64,000 nt of DNA from Clitopilus passeckerianus (Eukaryota; Basidiomycota; Agaricomycetes; Agaricales; Entolomataceae): NCBI GenBank assembly GCA_944990035.1, contig CALYLX010000071.1, forward strand, positions 1 through 64,000, read 5' to 3'. Position 1 is the first letter of the stretch. Each line of letters starts with the position of its first letter. The translations under genes were made by a program, and so were the position numbers. Positions 23,642-35,947 of the stretch are shown here, piece after piece. Under the pieces are notes generated by a model. It saw only the letters and a program-made list of their open reading frames with translations, was not told the DNA's origin and made no database searches.

Positions 23642-25337
23642 TTATTCCAAGCCCTTATAGACAATGGATTGAACCTCGTCGAAGACGCGAATAACTTGCA
23701 TCTGCGGCGGTGGTGCCAACTGGCTTCCGGCAAATCCAGCGACCCCCGTTTGCGGATCCAAGAAATGGAATGTGCCGGACCATCCACCCCCTAAGACAGA
23801 AGGGATAAATCAGTATTCACCCCCACTTGTGCAAGGATTCCAAACATACACCATCCAGAGCCTGCCTTTCTTTTGCCTGGACCACCATCCTTCGTCTGCA
23901 CCGCAAGTCCAAGGCCGAATTGCAGACCTGAGCTGAAGAACATCTGGTTCAAAGCTTTTGCTCCTTCATTGGAAAGCGAAGGATCGAATAGACGTTTCAA
24001 AGAGGCGGGAGTCAGGATAGGCCTGCTGGCTTTACCGTCTAGTTTGCTCTGTCAGTGGCGCATTTCAAGTAGCCCGCCAAAGACTTGTCCATCCATACCT
24101 AAGATTTGTAGGAGGTGGCGAAGGAGGGCCAGATAATCCCTCGCAGTACTAAAAAGGCCGTCTCCTCCGAAGCGTATGTGAACTGGTTCGAACATATATT
24201 GGATCAGCTAAAGGTGGCAGCTTCCAGCTTTCGGGGAAAATCTCACCATCCTCAGGGTTCCACTCAGTAACAGGAAAATGCTTCATCTGGTCTAGAGGTA
24301 CATTTTCTCCTTCTTGGGTGCGCAGGCAGAGAGTGACGAGTCGAGACTTCAGGTCTGGCGTGAGGTAGAACGAGGTCGAGTTCATTCCAAGGTGGGAGAA
24401 GATATGTTCCTTGCTAACGGGATGACGGATGGTTCAGTAGCTTCACGAGGGAAATGCATGGCCCCATACAAATAATCCTCCAAGGTTTGCCCAGTTACTC
24501 GTTCAACAATAAATCCGAGCACATCGGTGGAGTAACCATATGCAACTGCGGAAGAGAACGTCAATATTCAACGTGATGTCAGCCAGTTCTTTTGGGATAC
24601 TCACAGCTTGTACCAGGCTCGAACTGTAAGGGAACGCCAGGAAGTCCAGCCTAGGATACAATGGTCAACAGATGACACTAGCAAAATGTTTGAGTTCAGT
24701 TGCAGACCTTGAGGATTTCAAACCAATGTCCAATCGGGTCATTCTTGTCATGCTTTGACGTATACGGTAATCCTGGTTGATCTTCCTTTCCCTTGATTTC
24801 TTCATAAAATAGACCGCTCGTGTGATTGAGAAGATGGCGAATCAGGATGTGTGCCTTCGCCACAGTGTAGGTAACAGGCTGAGAGCCGAACTTAGTATGG
24901 TCATCGAGGACAACAGCATCGGTGAGTTCTGGTACGATGTCAGCCGCTTGGGTGTCAAGTGTCAATTTCCCTGCTTCAATGAGCTGAAATACAGCAATCT
25001 TGCAGCATGCGTTGTCTGATCATGGGGGTTCTCGATAAAGTTAGATAGATGCCTACTGATGTGATCATCTTAGTCTGGCTGCAGAGCCAAAGTACGGAAT
25101 CGGGGCCAATGGGAGGGCTTTCAGCATTTTCGGAATCTTGACGGCCGTAATATGAGCAGAAAAGTTCTTCGTCGGCTGATGTTGCGCCATATATCAACGC
25201 AGGAGCCTTCTTGGACTTGACTGCGTCGGTCTTGATATCGTAGGGTTGATGGAATGAGTCTTCTAGGCGCACAATCATAGCCAACTCACAAGGGTAGCTT
25301 GTGTACTCTCTACTGCTTGGGGTGGAAGGGATACCAT
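23642..25337 (-). CDS. Class-C beta-lactamase-like serine hydrolase A (EstB/LovD type)
   Basis: Nine exons, about 400 residues, no signal peptide. Motif 1 is CSQTK (Ser-x-x-Lys) at the end of exon 2. Motif 2 is FEPGTS followed by F-A-Tyr-G, the usual site of the catalytic Tyr in EstB/LovD-like enzymes. A third motif region is GGWSGTFHFLDP near the C-terminus. Family members are esterases, transesterases or acyltransferases working through an acyl-serine; the fungal ones are generally not antibiotic-degrading. Exons join as TDAVKSKK (exon 2), IAVFQLIEAGK (3), AGLPGVPLQ (4), AYGYSTD (5), KEHIFSHLGM (6), HIRFGGDG (7), DGKASRP (8), and WGGWSG (9). It is the array's leftmost member and differs from B-D most after E. 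Its upstream region is only about 220 bp and lacks the promoter block shared by B-D. Confidence 0.85.
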
Positions 25338-25555
25338 GATGAATCGAATAATCGATAGAGAGATCAAGGTTTTGGGCTTTTTTAGTGCCTGATTGCATCG
25401 GTCCCGCACCCATCTTGTCCAATCATGCAACTGATATTCATCTACAGTACTAGTCACTGGTGAGTGATATTTATAACGAAGCAATTCAAGGGAGTCAGCT
25501 GGTCATAGCACACATTCCGGGTCAGGCTTCGGACTACTACCCCCCAACTACGACA

Positions 25556-27206
25556 TTAGTTTATGCCAAGCCCGTTGTAGAGAACAGGTTGGAGCTCGTC
25601 CCATGTTAGGAGGACTGGAATTTGTGGCGGGGGCGCAATCTGGGTGCCTCCGTATGCAGCGAAGCCAGACTTAGGATCTATGTAGTGCATAGTTCCAGCC
25701 CAACCACCCCCTAGTGAAGCAAGTTACATGAGTTCCTATGATGGTAACGAGCTGCAGAAGCTTACAGTATCCAGAGCCGGCCTTTCTTTTCCCTGGTCCT
25801 TGGTCCTTGGTTTCGACCCCTATACCTAGACCGAACTGATGACCAGGGCTTTGGAACATGAGGTCCATTTGCTTCTCGCCTTCAGGGCTCAAAGAGGGCT
25901 CAAAGAATAATTGCAGTGTTTCTTTCTTGAGAATGGGATTCGATGCAGTCCCAGCTGAGGAAGAAGCCTGAGACAACGGGCTAGGAAGTACCTGTCGATA
26001 ACTACATACCAAGAATCTGAAGGAGGTGGCGTTGTAGAAAGAGATAATCCCTAGGGGTACTGAAAAGGGCAGTGCCTCCTAGATGCAAGTACACTGTGAC
26101 GGGAGAGCTCAGGAGGCGCAATCTAGATACTCGAGAGTGACTGACCTTTCGAGGGGTCGTGCTCCATGAGGGAGAACTGGTCGGCGTAACAAAGAAGCTC
26201 TTCATCGGATCCTCGGTATGTAAGCTTGACCAATCTCTCTTTTAGTTCGGGGGTAAGATAGAAGGAGGTGGACGTCATTCCAACGGGTCCAAAGACGTAT
26301 TTCTTTCTGTAAACGCCATACAGAATTAGTTCGTCTGATTCACTGTGGTGGAAAGTAATACGCACAAGTGTTCTTCCAAGCTTATGCCCGTAACTCGTTC
26401 CACGATAAACCCAAGCGCGTCGTTCGAGTACCCATAGGCAACTAGCATGATTTATTAGTTTCTGATGAGGAGAGAGATGGCATCCATGGCATCATACAGC
26501 TTGCTCCGGGTTCACATTGGAGAGGTACTCCTGGGTAATCTCCCTGTTTATGCATTTTAGTAAAGTAAAATCCGACAGAGCAACCGCCGTCAAACCTGGA
26601 CAAGTTTCCAGAAGCTGCCAATCGGGTCCTTTGGGTCGTGTGGAGAACCGTAGGGTCGCCCGATGTTAATTTTATTGTTTAGAGGTGAATCGGCATAGAA
26701 CAGACCACTGGAGTGATTGAATAGATGTCGAACTAGCATGGGGTTAGATGCAGGCTTATAGGATGGGTTTTCTGAATTCGGGTCGTCGACCACGACAGGA
26801 TTTGCTAGTTCTGGTAGGATATCAGCGACCTTCGTATCGAGGGTTATTTTTCCAGTTTCGATGACCTGGAAAGCGGCGATCTGCAATGCCCTCAGTACAC
26901 AATTTTTGCGAGGAATGGTACAATCGCTTACGGCGGCGAGCATCTTGGTCTGACTGCAAACCCAAAGTACAGAATCTGGAGTGATAGGTGCTCCATCTGG
27001 ATCGCTGACGTCCTGGGGACCCGACTGGGCCCAAATGACCTCGCCCTCGGCGGTTGTTGCACCGTAGATGAGAGCGGGAGCTTTTTTCGCCGCAACAGCT
27101 GCGTCCTGGAAACATATTTGAGTAAACCCCTCGGACGAGATAGTAGTTGCAGGCGTACAAGTATGCTTTGGATTTTGTCTCTGGCTTCGGTAGTTATGGC
27201 AACCAT
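25556..27206 (-). CDS. Class-C beta-lactamase-like serine hydrolase B
   Basis: Nine exons with introns at the same places and phases as A, C, D and E; about 405 residues. Exon 1 encodes 16 residues (MVAITTEARDKIQSIL). Motif 1 is CSQTK, motif 2 CEPGAS-F-A-Tyr-GYSND, and the C-terminal motif WGGWAGTMHYIDP. The HQFGLGIG block and a Lys/Arg-rich GPGKRKAGSG loop precede the last intron. All junctions keep frame and no stop was found, so it should encode a working enzyme. Closely similar to C and D throughout, including upstream sequence, which implies recent tandem duplication. Substrate unknown. Confidence 0.87.
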
Positions 27207-27355
27207 GCTGGATTAATACGATTTTGAGAATGAAATTAACAAGAGCACTCTGAGTTATAAACGTTTGAAGCCCATAATTCGGCCCCATGAATTACCCAGG
27301 CTCTGGCTGCGTATCCCAGACCAGTCAGGGCGTTTTACCAGGGGGTGCGACGTGG

Positions 27356-27389
27356 CCTTCCTCAATGGAGGCTAAAATGACCACGTTCT
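27356..27389 (-). promoter_or_regulatory. Conserved upstream block of hydrolase B
   Basis: CCTTCCTCAATGGAG at 27356-27370 followed by ATGACCACGTTCT at 27377-27389, about 150-185 bp upstream of the ATG. The same pair, in the same order and spacing, precedes hydrolases C and D. It may be a retained transcription-factor site or simply promoter sequence copied with the genes. Confidence 0.5.
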
Positions 27390-27682
27390 TGTCGCAAAGG
27401 CTGTGGGATGTTAGGGTTTGAATACGATGGCCGGCAGCCAAAGTCACGGATGGCGCCAGAAGAAAAGCAACAATCAGATGGGCTCGAAAAGTGGTTCGAG
27501 AAATGAGTCAATTATTGCATTGACGATGAGATGGCCGGTCTTTCGGCACATCGAAGAAAACGTACGATGAAGATCCAGATTCTAGCATGTCGGGACACTC
27601 GTCAAATGCCAAGATGAGAGAGACTGATAAGGTCAACTTTGATTATGGCCTCAACCGGCCCAACCATATTACAGAACTTCCT

Positions 27683-29320
27683 CTAGTTAATCCCAAGGCC
27701 GTTGTAGAGAACAGGTTGGATCTCCTCCCAGGTTAGGATGACTGGAATTTGAGGTGGGGGCGCAAGCTGGGCGCCTCCGTAAACAGCAACACCAGATTTG
27801 GGATCCAAGTAGTGCATAGTTCCAGCCCATCCGCCCCCTGTCGGAGCAGAATAAATGAGTCTCTGTGATGGATATGAGCTAAAAAAGCTTACAATATCCA
27901 GAACCGCCCTTTCTTTTTCCTGGACCCTGGTCCTTAGGTTCGACTCCGAGACCTAGACCATGCTGATGGCCAGGACTTTGGAACATAAGGTCCATTTGTT
28001 TCTCTCCTTCAGGCGTCAAGGAAGGTTCGAAGAATAGTTGGAGGCTTTCCTTCTTGAGAATAGGATTTGAAGCAGTACCAGCTGTTGAACACGTAAGACG
28101 AAAGTGTAGGAAGCACCGAACGATATTTGCATACCCAGAATCTGAAGGAGGTGGCGTTGAAGAGCAAGATACTCCCTAGGTGTACTGAAAAGACCGACGC
28201 CTCCTAGATGCAAGTGGACTTGACGAAAAGCTCAGGAAACGTTTTCTAGACACCTGAAGATGACCGACCTTTCGAAGGGTCCTGCTCCATAAGGGAGAAC
28301 TGGTCGGCGAAGTGAAGGAGTTCTCCATCTGATCCTCGGTGCGCAAGCTGGACTAGTCTGCCTTTCAGTTCGGGGGTCAGATAGAAAGACGTGGACGTCA
28401 TTCCAACGGGGTCAAAGATGTATTTCTTGCTTGAAACGACCGTTTCAACATCAATTCGTTTGATTCACTGCGATAAAAAGCCACACATACAAGTGTTCCT
28501 CCAAGCTTAGGCCGGTAACGCGTTCCACGACAAACCCGAGCGCGTCGGTGGAGTATCCATAGACAACTGACCTAATGTGTCAGTTTCCGAAGGGAAGAGA
28601 TGACATCGATATCGTACAGCTTGTTCCAGGCTCGAATTTGAGAGGTACTCCGGGGTGATCCCCCTAGCTCATGCATTTCAGCACAGGAACATATAATAAA
28701 GTAATCGCCGACAAACCTGGACCACCTTCCAAAAGCTGCCAATCGGGTCCTTTGGATCGTGGGGAGAACCATAGGGTCGCCCGAGTTGGATCGTCGCAGA
28801 GGGTAGGCCGTAGTAAAGGCCACTAGAATGATTGAAAAGATGTCGGACTAGAATGGGGTTTGATGCAGGTTTATAGACAGGGTTCTCTGGATTTGAGTCG
28901 TCGACCACGACAGGATTTGCCAGTTCCGGTATAATATCAGCGACCTTTGTATCAAGAGTTATTTTTCCAGATTCGATGACCTGGAAAGCTGCGATCTAGA
29001 ATGCTTTGAGTACAAATGAATACCTAGAAAAACGGTCGATAGCTTACGGCGGTAAGCATTTTGGTCTGACTGCAGATCCAAAGCACAGAATCCGGAGTGA
29101 TAGGAGCTGCATTTGGATTGCCGACATCCTGTGTGCCGGACTGAGCCCAAGTGACCTCGCCATCGGCAGTGGTTGCGCCGTAGACGAGAGCAGGAGCCTT
29201 CTTGGCGGCGGCGGCAGCGTCCTAGAAGTACTGTTGGTCAATTTGGCGTGAAAAATAATAGACGCGACCTACAAGTTTGCTCTGGATCGTCTCTTTGGCT
29301 TCAGCAGTTAGGGTGACCAT
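27683..29320 (-). CDS. Class-C beta-lactamase-like serine hydrolase C
   Basis: Nine exons, about 400 residues, intact. Exon 1 encodes MVTLTAEAKETIQSKL. Motif 1 CSQTK, motif 2 FEPGTS-F-V-Tyr-GYSTD, C-terminal motif WGGWAGTMHYLDP. GHQHGLGLGVEPKDQGPG and the ending LYNGLGIN are nearly shared with B and D. The open spacer to D and the duplicated promoter block suggest that the gene with its promoter was the duplicated unit. No signal peptide, so the enzyme is probably cytosolic. Confidence 0.87.
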
Positions 29321-29445
29321 GTTCGATTGTTATCAGATTTGGGGATTGTAGGCCGCCAGGAGTCAGGACTTCGCTCATTTATAGCCCCTAAACCGGCCCC
29401 GTGAGTTACCAATACGTGATCTTGATGATGTATCGGGAACGAAGT

Positions 29446-29479
29446 GCTTCCTCAATGGAGTATGAAATGATCACGTTCT
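29446..29479 (-). promoter_or_regulatory. Conserved upstream block of hydrolase C
   Basis: GCTTCCTCAATGGAG at 29446-29460 and ATGATCACGTTCT at 29467-29479, about 125-160 bp upstream of the start, matching the blocks at B and D. A GTGAGTTACC word near 29401 is also shared with D. Confidence 0.5.
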
Positions 29480-29771
29480 GGGCCTAAGAACTGCGGGATC
29501 TCAGCCTTTGAGTTCGAAGACCGGCGACGAGGCGAACAAAGTAGTTGATTGCGCCGGAAGGAAAGTGTAGTCAGATGAAGTGGAGACGTGTCCCGAGAAC
29601 GTGTCAATGATCACACGGTGAGGAGATGACTGGTCAACCGGGAACATCGAGAGACGTACAACGAGGATAGTAGATTCTAGCAAGTCGGGAAACCCGCCAA
29701 ACGATTCGAGAGACCGAAATAGTCGAATTAAATTGTCGCCTCATTGCCTTAACCTGAATACAGTACTTCTT

Positions 29772-31431
29772 CTAGTTAATCCCGAGGCTGTTGTAGAGAA
29801 CAGGTTGGATATCCTCCCAGGTCAAGACTAATGGGATCTGTGGCGGTAGAGCAAGCTGCACACCACCATATACGGCAACGCCGGACTTGGGGTCCAGGTA
29901 ATGGAAGGTCCCAGCCCATCCACCCCCTGTTTGAGTAAAAATGATCAATCTTCATAATCGTATATAAGCTGAAAGAACGCACAGTATCCAGAGCCGGCCT
30001 TTCTTCTTCCCGGTCCTTGGTCCTTAGGTTCAACTCCGAGACCTAGGCCGTGCTGGTGGCCTGGACTTTGGAACATGACGTCCATTTGTTTCTCTCCTTC
30101 GGGAGTCAATGAAGGTTCAAAGAATAGTTGGAGGGTTTCTTTCTTGAGGATAGGGTTTGAGGCCGTGCCAGCTGAAGACCAAACATATGAGATGAGATAT
30201 GCGCCAAAAGTGAGCTAAATAAATGGTGCACCTAGAATTTGAAGGAGATGACGTTGAAGAGTGAGATAGTCCCTCGCCGTGCTGAAAAGACCGACGCCTC
30301 CCAAATGCAAATGGACTAGGACAAGACCTCAGCATTTGTCGAACTCGTACACAGAGATAACCGACCTTTGGAAGGTTCGTAGTCCGGGAGAGGGAACTGA
30401 TTATTATAGGGAACGAGTTCTCCTTCTGGAGTTCGGTATGCAAGTTTAACCAATCTCTCTTTCAACTCGGGAGTGAGGTAGAAAGATGTAGACTTCATTC
30501 CAACAGGTGAGAAAATATATTTCTTGCTAAGAAGGGGCCTTGCATCAAATTCATCTAACACTCATTAAACCACAGGTGTACGCACGCGTGTTCCTCCAAG
30601 GTAAGGCCCGTAACGCGCTGAACAAGAAACCCAAGAACATCGTTGGAGAACCCATATACAACTAGAGTGGTTTGTTACCTCAGGTTTGCAGGAAGGGAAG
30701 GAAAGCGGAGAACATACAGCTTGTTCCAGGCTCGAATTTAAGAGGAACTCCGGGGAGGTTGCCCTGGTCGTTTCACTATCAGTGAAGGCTGACTTTATGG
30801 GAGATTGAACCCCCGAACCTTGACTACATTGAAGAAAGTGCCAATCGGATCCTTCGGATCGTGGGGAGCAAGCAAGGCTTGTGGAAGGTGACCTTCCTTG
30901 CCCTTAGGCTGGTCTTCGTAGAAAAGGCCACTAGAGTGATTGAAGAGATGGCGAACTAGAATCTGGTTGGACGCAGGCTTGTAAGAAGGGTTCTCTGCCT
31001 TCACATCGTCGACTACGACGGGGTTTGCCAGTTCTGGTATGATGTCGGCGACCTTCGTATCCAAAGTGAGTTTTCCCGTTTCGATGACCTGGAAAGCAGC
31101 GATCTTGGATTGTTTTCAGTACGAAGGAGCTGGCTATAGATTGCTTGATAGCTTACCGCAGCGATCATCTTGGTTTGACTGCAGATCCAAAGTACAGAAT
31201 CTGGCGTGATGCGTGCTCCGTCTGGGTCGCCGACATCATGTGGACCAGACTGCGCCCAAAGGACCTCACCATCGGCGGTGGTTGCGCCATAAACAATGGC
31301 AGGAGCTACTTTAGCGGCCACGGCTGCGTCCTGACAATGCCATTTCAGTCACTTTCACCTGAGAGATAGAATTTACAACTAACGAGTTTGCTTTGGATCG
31401 TATCCTTAGCTTCAGCGGTTAAAGTGACCAT
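29772..31431 (-). CDS. Class-C beta-lactamase-like serine hydrolase D
   Basis: Nine exons, about 400 residues, intact. Exon 1 encodes MVTLTAEAKDTIQSKL. Motif 1 CSQTK, motif 2 FEPGTS-F-V-Tyr-GFSND, C-terminal motif WGGWAGTFHYLDP. The only local difference from B and C in motif 2 is Phe two residues after the likely catalytic Tyr. The intron after EEHA uses a GTGCGT donor. Strong similarity to C, both in exons and upstream. Confidence 0.87.
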
Positions 31432-31547
31432 GTTGGATTGTTATCAGATTCTGAAGATGATATCACCAGAACCTCCCCAATTTATACATTCAGCCCGTGC
31501 CCGTGAGTTACCCAGTGTGAACAATACGTGATCGTGATGATATCTTG

Positions 31548-31581
31548 CCTTCCTCGATGGAGATTGCTGCGATCACGTTCT
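31548..31581 (-). promoter_or_regulatory. Conserved upstream block of hydrolase D
   Basis: CCTTCCTCGATGGAG at 31548-31562 and GATCACGTTCT at 31571-31581, about 115-150 bp upstream of the start. Third instance of the block seen at B and C. Confidence 0.5.
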
Positions 31582-31789
31582 CGTTCCCAAGACTGCAGGT
31601 ATCAGCCTTTGAATAGAAAAGTCGGCGACGGGCGGCAAAGCGAGAGGTGAGTTGAGCTGACAAGCCAATTGGCAATTAGATGAGATTGGTAAGTCTCAGA
31701 TGGCGCCAATTGATACAACTCGGAAGTACACAGTCGAACAATTGAAGAGAAACGATCGACTTGGAAATTCAGATGGTAGATTCCAGTTT

Positions 31790-33441
31790 TCAATCTGTCA
31801 GATATGAATATAAAATTTTCTCCAACTGCTCCCAGACTCTGAGGACTTCAGCATCACGAGTAGGAAGAAGCTGAGATCCAAGGACGGCAGCAATGCCAGT
31901 AGTAGGGTCCATAAAGTGGTAGGTACCAGCCCATCCATACCCTGAGATTCCGGTCAGTCAATCAATCAAGTGTAGGACAATCTGAAAACCCCACGTACAC
32001 CAAGCACTACCCTTCCTTCGCCGTTCGGGGAGATCGGTCAGGTTTACGCAGAGGGCGGTACTCCAAGAAAGTCCAGTCTCCATCTGGAACACACCGCTGA
32101 TTTCTTTGTCTCCGGTGGGGGTCAAGGCAGGTTGGAACATCGATTTAACTGTAGTGGTGGAAAGGATTGGTTTCACCGCGGAACCGTCTGGTTCGAGATT
32201 GTTAGACCGCCTTGAGAGGAAGTTCAGAATGAAACTAACCATGAATTTGTAGGAGATGGCGGAGCAAAGCCAGGTAATCACTCATAGAGCAATACAGGCC
32301 GGCACCTCCCAGTTGCATATGGACTACAAACAAAGAATGTATCAGGGTGCTGTTGTTATGTTTGAAGGACGCACCTTTCTCCGGGTCCTGCTCGATTACA
32401 GGACACTGGCCAGCCCACGGACTGACTGAACCATCCAGTTCACGCCAAGTGAGTGGGACCAGTTTCTCTTTCTCGGGAGGTTTGAGATAAAACGTTGGTG
32501 AAGTCGCTCCTATTGGGCCAAAGATGTGTTCCTTGCTGCAACGAGCCCTTCAAAACGCGAACAATGAACAGATTAAGGTACACCTACTAGTAGTCTTCAA
32601 GACTTTGCCCCGATACTCTCTCAACAATAAAGCCAAGGGTATCGGCAGCCCAGCTATACACAACTGGAGTCGCATCAGGCGGTGTTTGAAGCATCATGAA
32701 ACTTCTAGAACTGACAACTTGTTCCCGGCTCAAACTTCAACGGTATCTTGGGGTAAGGACCCTATCGAAATCTTCAGCTTCGGCTACATCCGCATTTTCA
32801 AAATCTAATCACCTTGATCAAGTCGTAGAAATGCCCAACAGGATCCACCTGCCTGTGACTGGACGTGTACGGAATCGAAAGATGATAGCGCTCCACCCGT
32901 TGCTCGAGAGGAGTGTAGAAAAGCCCACTGGAGTGACTGAGAAGGTGTCGGATGGTGATCTTCTTTTCTGCTGGCCGATAGCTGGGCTTCTCAGGCGTAG
33001 AGTGTTCGTCCAGAACAATTGGGTCAGCTAGCTGAGGTAGAATAGTTTCTGCTGGGCTGTCCATGTGCAGTTTACCCGCGTCTATGAGTTGGAGGGTCGC
33101 AATCTGCATAGCCCGGGGTGTGGGTACATCAGCTCATACTCGTAGAGAGACTGGCACTTACAGAAGTGATCATCTTCACTTGACTGCAAATCCAAAACAA
33201 CGAGTCCTTATCAATCTGTCCACCAGACGGGTCACCGAGGAGTCTAGGACCATAAGGGATAAAGCATAATTCCTCGTTAACGCTGGTGGCACCAAATACC
33301 AGCCCAGGTGTCTTCCCGCTATCAACGGCTTCTTTCTGCCCGCAGAAGGTCATCCACCAATCCCTCAGACCAATATCGTTGAGTAAGACGTACCAGAACG
33401 CGCCTTATCTCATCTTGCGCCTGGCCTGAAAGACGGGGCAT
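31790..33441 (-). CDS. Class-C beta-lactamase-like serine hydrolase E (divergent)
   Basis: Nine exons at the same intron positions as A-D, about 400 residues. Start is MPRLSGQAQDEIRRVL. Motif 1 is CSQVK, motif 2 FEPGTS-F-V-Tyr-SWAAD, and the C-terminal motif YGWAGTYHFMDP. The C-terminal half (STALCVNLTDLPERRRKG) is much changed from B-D, where a GHQHGLGLG block sits. The fifth intron needs the donor GTAGGT inside the string ACTAGTAGGT; reading straight through would meet a TAG. With that donor the frame is open to the end (stop TGA at 31790-31792). It is the most divergent and probably oldest member; its substrate may differ. Confidence 0.82.
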
Positions 33442-34136
33442 CTTGAGCGTTAGTTTTGGTTGCTGGAGACCAGAGATCCCTTTATGTATGGAGCAACGAA
33501 CTTCCTCAAAAGGCCATGTGAGAGGTCTTCGGCCCGAAAGGCAGTCAACTAGGATTTCCAGCATTCGCGTTCGTCGGGCTTAATGTCTGGATGGGAAAGG
33601 TTCTGTTCTGTTTGAAGAGAATGAATTCTTGCATAGGGCTATTGATTCCGAACATTTGTCGTTTTTAGAGTATAAGACAGGCTACGCTAGATCCTCCTCT
33701 TGGAACAAAATGACTTAAGTGAGAGGACTGATTCGACGTCAGAAAGGCTCACCAGTCTCCACAGCGTTGTCCAAGCTTTCGTCTCCGCCCTTTCCATATG
33801 TAACTGCCAGTCGACATCTCTCGAGTGGTGATGGAAGGCGGAAGAGAGAGCGGGACAAACACAACAGCTACAAATATGCGCCGTACCACAAAGTAACCAG
33901 CAAGTAATTCAAACGAAATTTCCTCAACAAAACCGATCCTCCAAACATCCCGAAAAGAATACATTGCACATCAATATAGTTTTGTTCGTAGCATTATCTG
34001 TCAATAACAGTCCGTGTATGAAGCAAAAGTAAGGTATCTAGCCCCCCACTTCCTATGAGTGGGGCGAAGTCTACTCATGAAAGGGGTAGTCATCCATATA
34101 AAGATGCATCCATTATCCATCCATCCATGTTACAGT
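33442..34136. other. Intergenic between serine-hydrolase array and UGD1
   Basis: This holds the promoter of hydrolase E and the 3' flank of the UDP-glucose dehydrogenase gene, both minus strand. Short tandem CATC copies occur just before 34130 (ATCCATCCATCC). No gene seen. Confidence 0.5.
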
Positions 34137-35947
34137 TTAAACAGTAGGTGCTGCGCGTCCAATAGTGGTAACCTTCAGAAGTTTGAAACATGGTCAGGGT
34201 ATGTATAGCTCCAGATGTGAAAACGGAAGCGTACCCTGAATCCAATCTCCCGCAACTTGTCCGCATCGAGCAAGAGACGGCCATCGAACAAGAACGCAGG
34301 CTTGTGCATGCCATCGTACACCTGCTTCCAGTCGATGCTGATGAATTCCTTCCATTCGGTTGCAATCACAACTGCATCAGCACCCTTGCAGGCCTCGAGG
34401 GCAGATGCGGAGATGGTGACTTGGCTCTTGACTAAAAGACAAAGTGCAGTTAGATTGGAGACGAAAGGAGAGGAGAGAGAAAGGGTACACACTGTGATCA
34501 ATGGGCTTGGAGGGAATGGCCTCGCCGAGGTCCAGCCAGATCTGGTCTTCTTCCACCTTGGGGTCATAGACGTTGACCTTCGCGTTTTCAGAGAGGAAGT
34601 CCTTGATGAGAGTAATTGAGGCAGATTCGCGAGTATCGCCAGTATCAGCCTTGAATGCGAATCCAAGAACAGCAATACGCTACCAGACGGTATAAGCATC
34701 CAAATCCAGCTACTAAGCGAATACACATACCTTGCCCGTGATGGTGTTGAACAAAGTATCCACGACCCTCTTCGAGAAGCGCCTCTTCTGGTACTCGTTC
34801 ATGTCAACAACTTGCTGCCAGTAAGCAGCAACCTCGGGGAGGTTGAGACTCTCGCTGAGGTAAACAAGGTTGAGGATATCCTTTTGGAAGCAAGAACCAC
34901 CAAAGCCGACAGAGGCCCTGAGGAATTTGTTTCCTACACGGCTGTCGTAGCCGATAGCATTGGCAACTTCATCAATGTTAGCGCCAGTGGCTTCGCAGAC
35001 TGCTGAGAGTGCGTTGATAGAGGAGATACGCTGGGCAAGCATAGCGTTGGCTGCTAGCTTGGAGAGTTCGGATGACCATAGGCCGACGGTGATGATTTGT
35101 TGAGTCCTGATGGGTTTTAGTGTGATATTAAGGGGCGAAGCAGAAAAGCTTACGGGACCCAGTTTGCGTAGACAGAGACGAGAGCATCGCTGGCATCCTT
35201 GCCTTCTGGTGTTTGCAGGGAACCAATGAGAACTCGGTCAGGATTGTAAAGGTCGGAGATGGCTGTGCCCTCGGCAAGGAACTCAGGGTTGGAAAGGATG
35301 TCAAATCGGCAGTTAGGCTTGGAATTAGCCTCCAGGATGGTCCTCATCGACTGGGCGGTGCGGCATGGCACGGTTGATTTCTCGACGACAATTTTCGATG
35401 AATTGGCAACTTCCGCAATTCGACGTGTCGCGAGCTCGACGTAGCTACCAAACAGGTCAGATCTTATGCTGGAGAATCGGGACGTTTGAACATACTTGAG
35501 ATCGGCTGCCCGTCCTGCTCCAACACCACTCTTCTTGGTGGGTGTATTCACACTCACGAAGATGAGATCAGCCTCCTCAATGCCCTTATCAACGTCTGTG
35601 GAGAAAAAGAGATTGCGTCCTCGAGCAGCCTTGACAACATCAGCAAGGCCAGGCTCGTAGATTGGCAGGTTGAAGTCGGGAGAATTCCATGCAGCGATAC
35701 GTTGAGCGTTGAGATCAACGATAGTTACTTTGATGTGAGGGCATTTCACAGCAATGACGGCGCAAGTTGGGCCACCTATTTCGAAAGTTAACTTTCCAGA
35801 AACGACACGAAAAGCTCGTGTACTTACCGACGTAGCCTGCACCAACTAGATACGTGCAACGTGTATCGATCAGCTTCCTCTAAAGTTCCAGGCAGTCGTT
35901 AGAAACCACATACTGCAGCAGATGTTCTTGACTTGAACGGGTGCCAT
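34137..35947 (-). CDS. UGD1: UDP-glucose 6-dehydrogenase
   Basis: Several exons, with the start ATG at 35947 ([11 protein letters not shown]) and stop TAA at 34137-34139, join to about 470 residues, the usual length. The NAD-binding motif IGAGYVGGPT spans two introns, so the first exons are tiny. The rest is canonical: [39 protein letters not shown], and the catalytic Cys in [10 protein letters not shown], then a C-terminal [15 protein letters not shown] and [12 protein letters not shown]. The enzyme oxidises UDP-glucose to UDP-glucuronate in the cytosol with two NAD+, giving precursor for UDP-xylose and glucuronate-containing polysaccharide. The ending [11 protein letters not shown] is supplied by a small last exon. 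Intact. Confidence 0.94.

Noticed and set aside
32590..32600. Premature stop (TAG) in hydrolase E after SLEDY
   Set aside because: A GTAGGT donor begins within the TAG and, joined to the CAG acceptor before AAGGAACAC, restores the frame and the family block KEHIFGP.
30640..32660. Possible loss of the catalytic Tyr in hydrolases D (Phe) and E (Trp)
   Set aside because: The changes are two residues after the Tyr that follows FEPGTS-F-x. By the EstB/LovD pattern (W/F-x-Tyr, then Asp four to five residues on) the catalytic Tyr is the earlier one, which all five copies keep.
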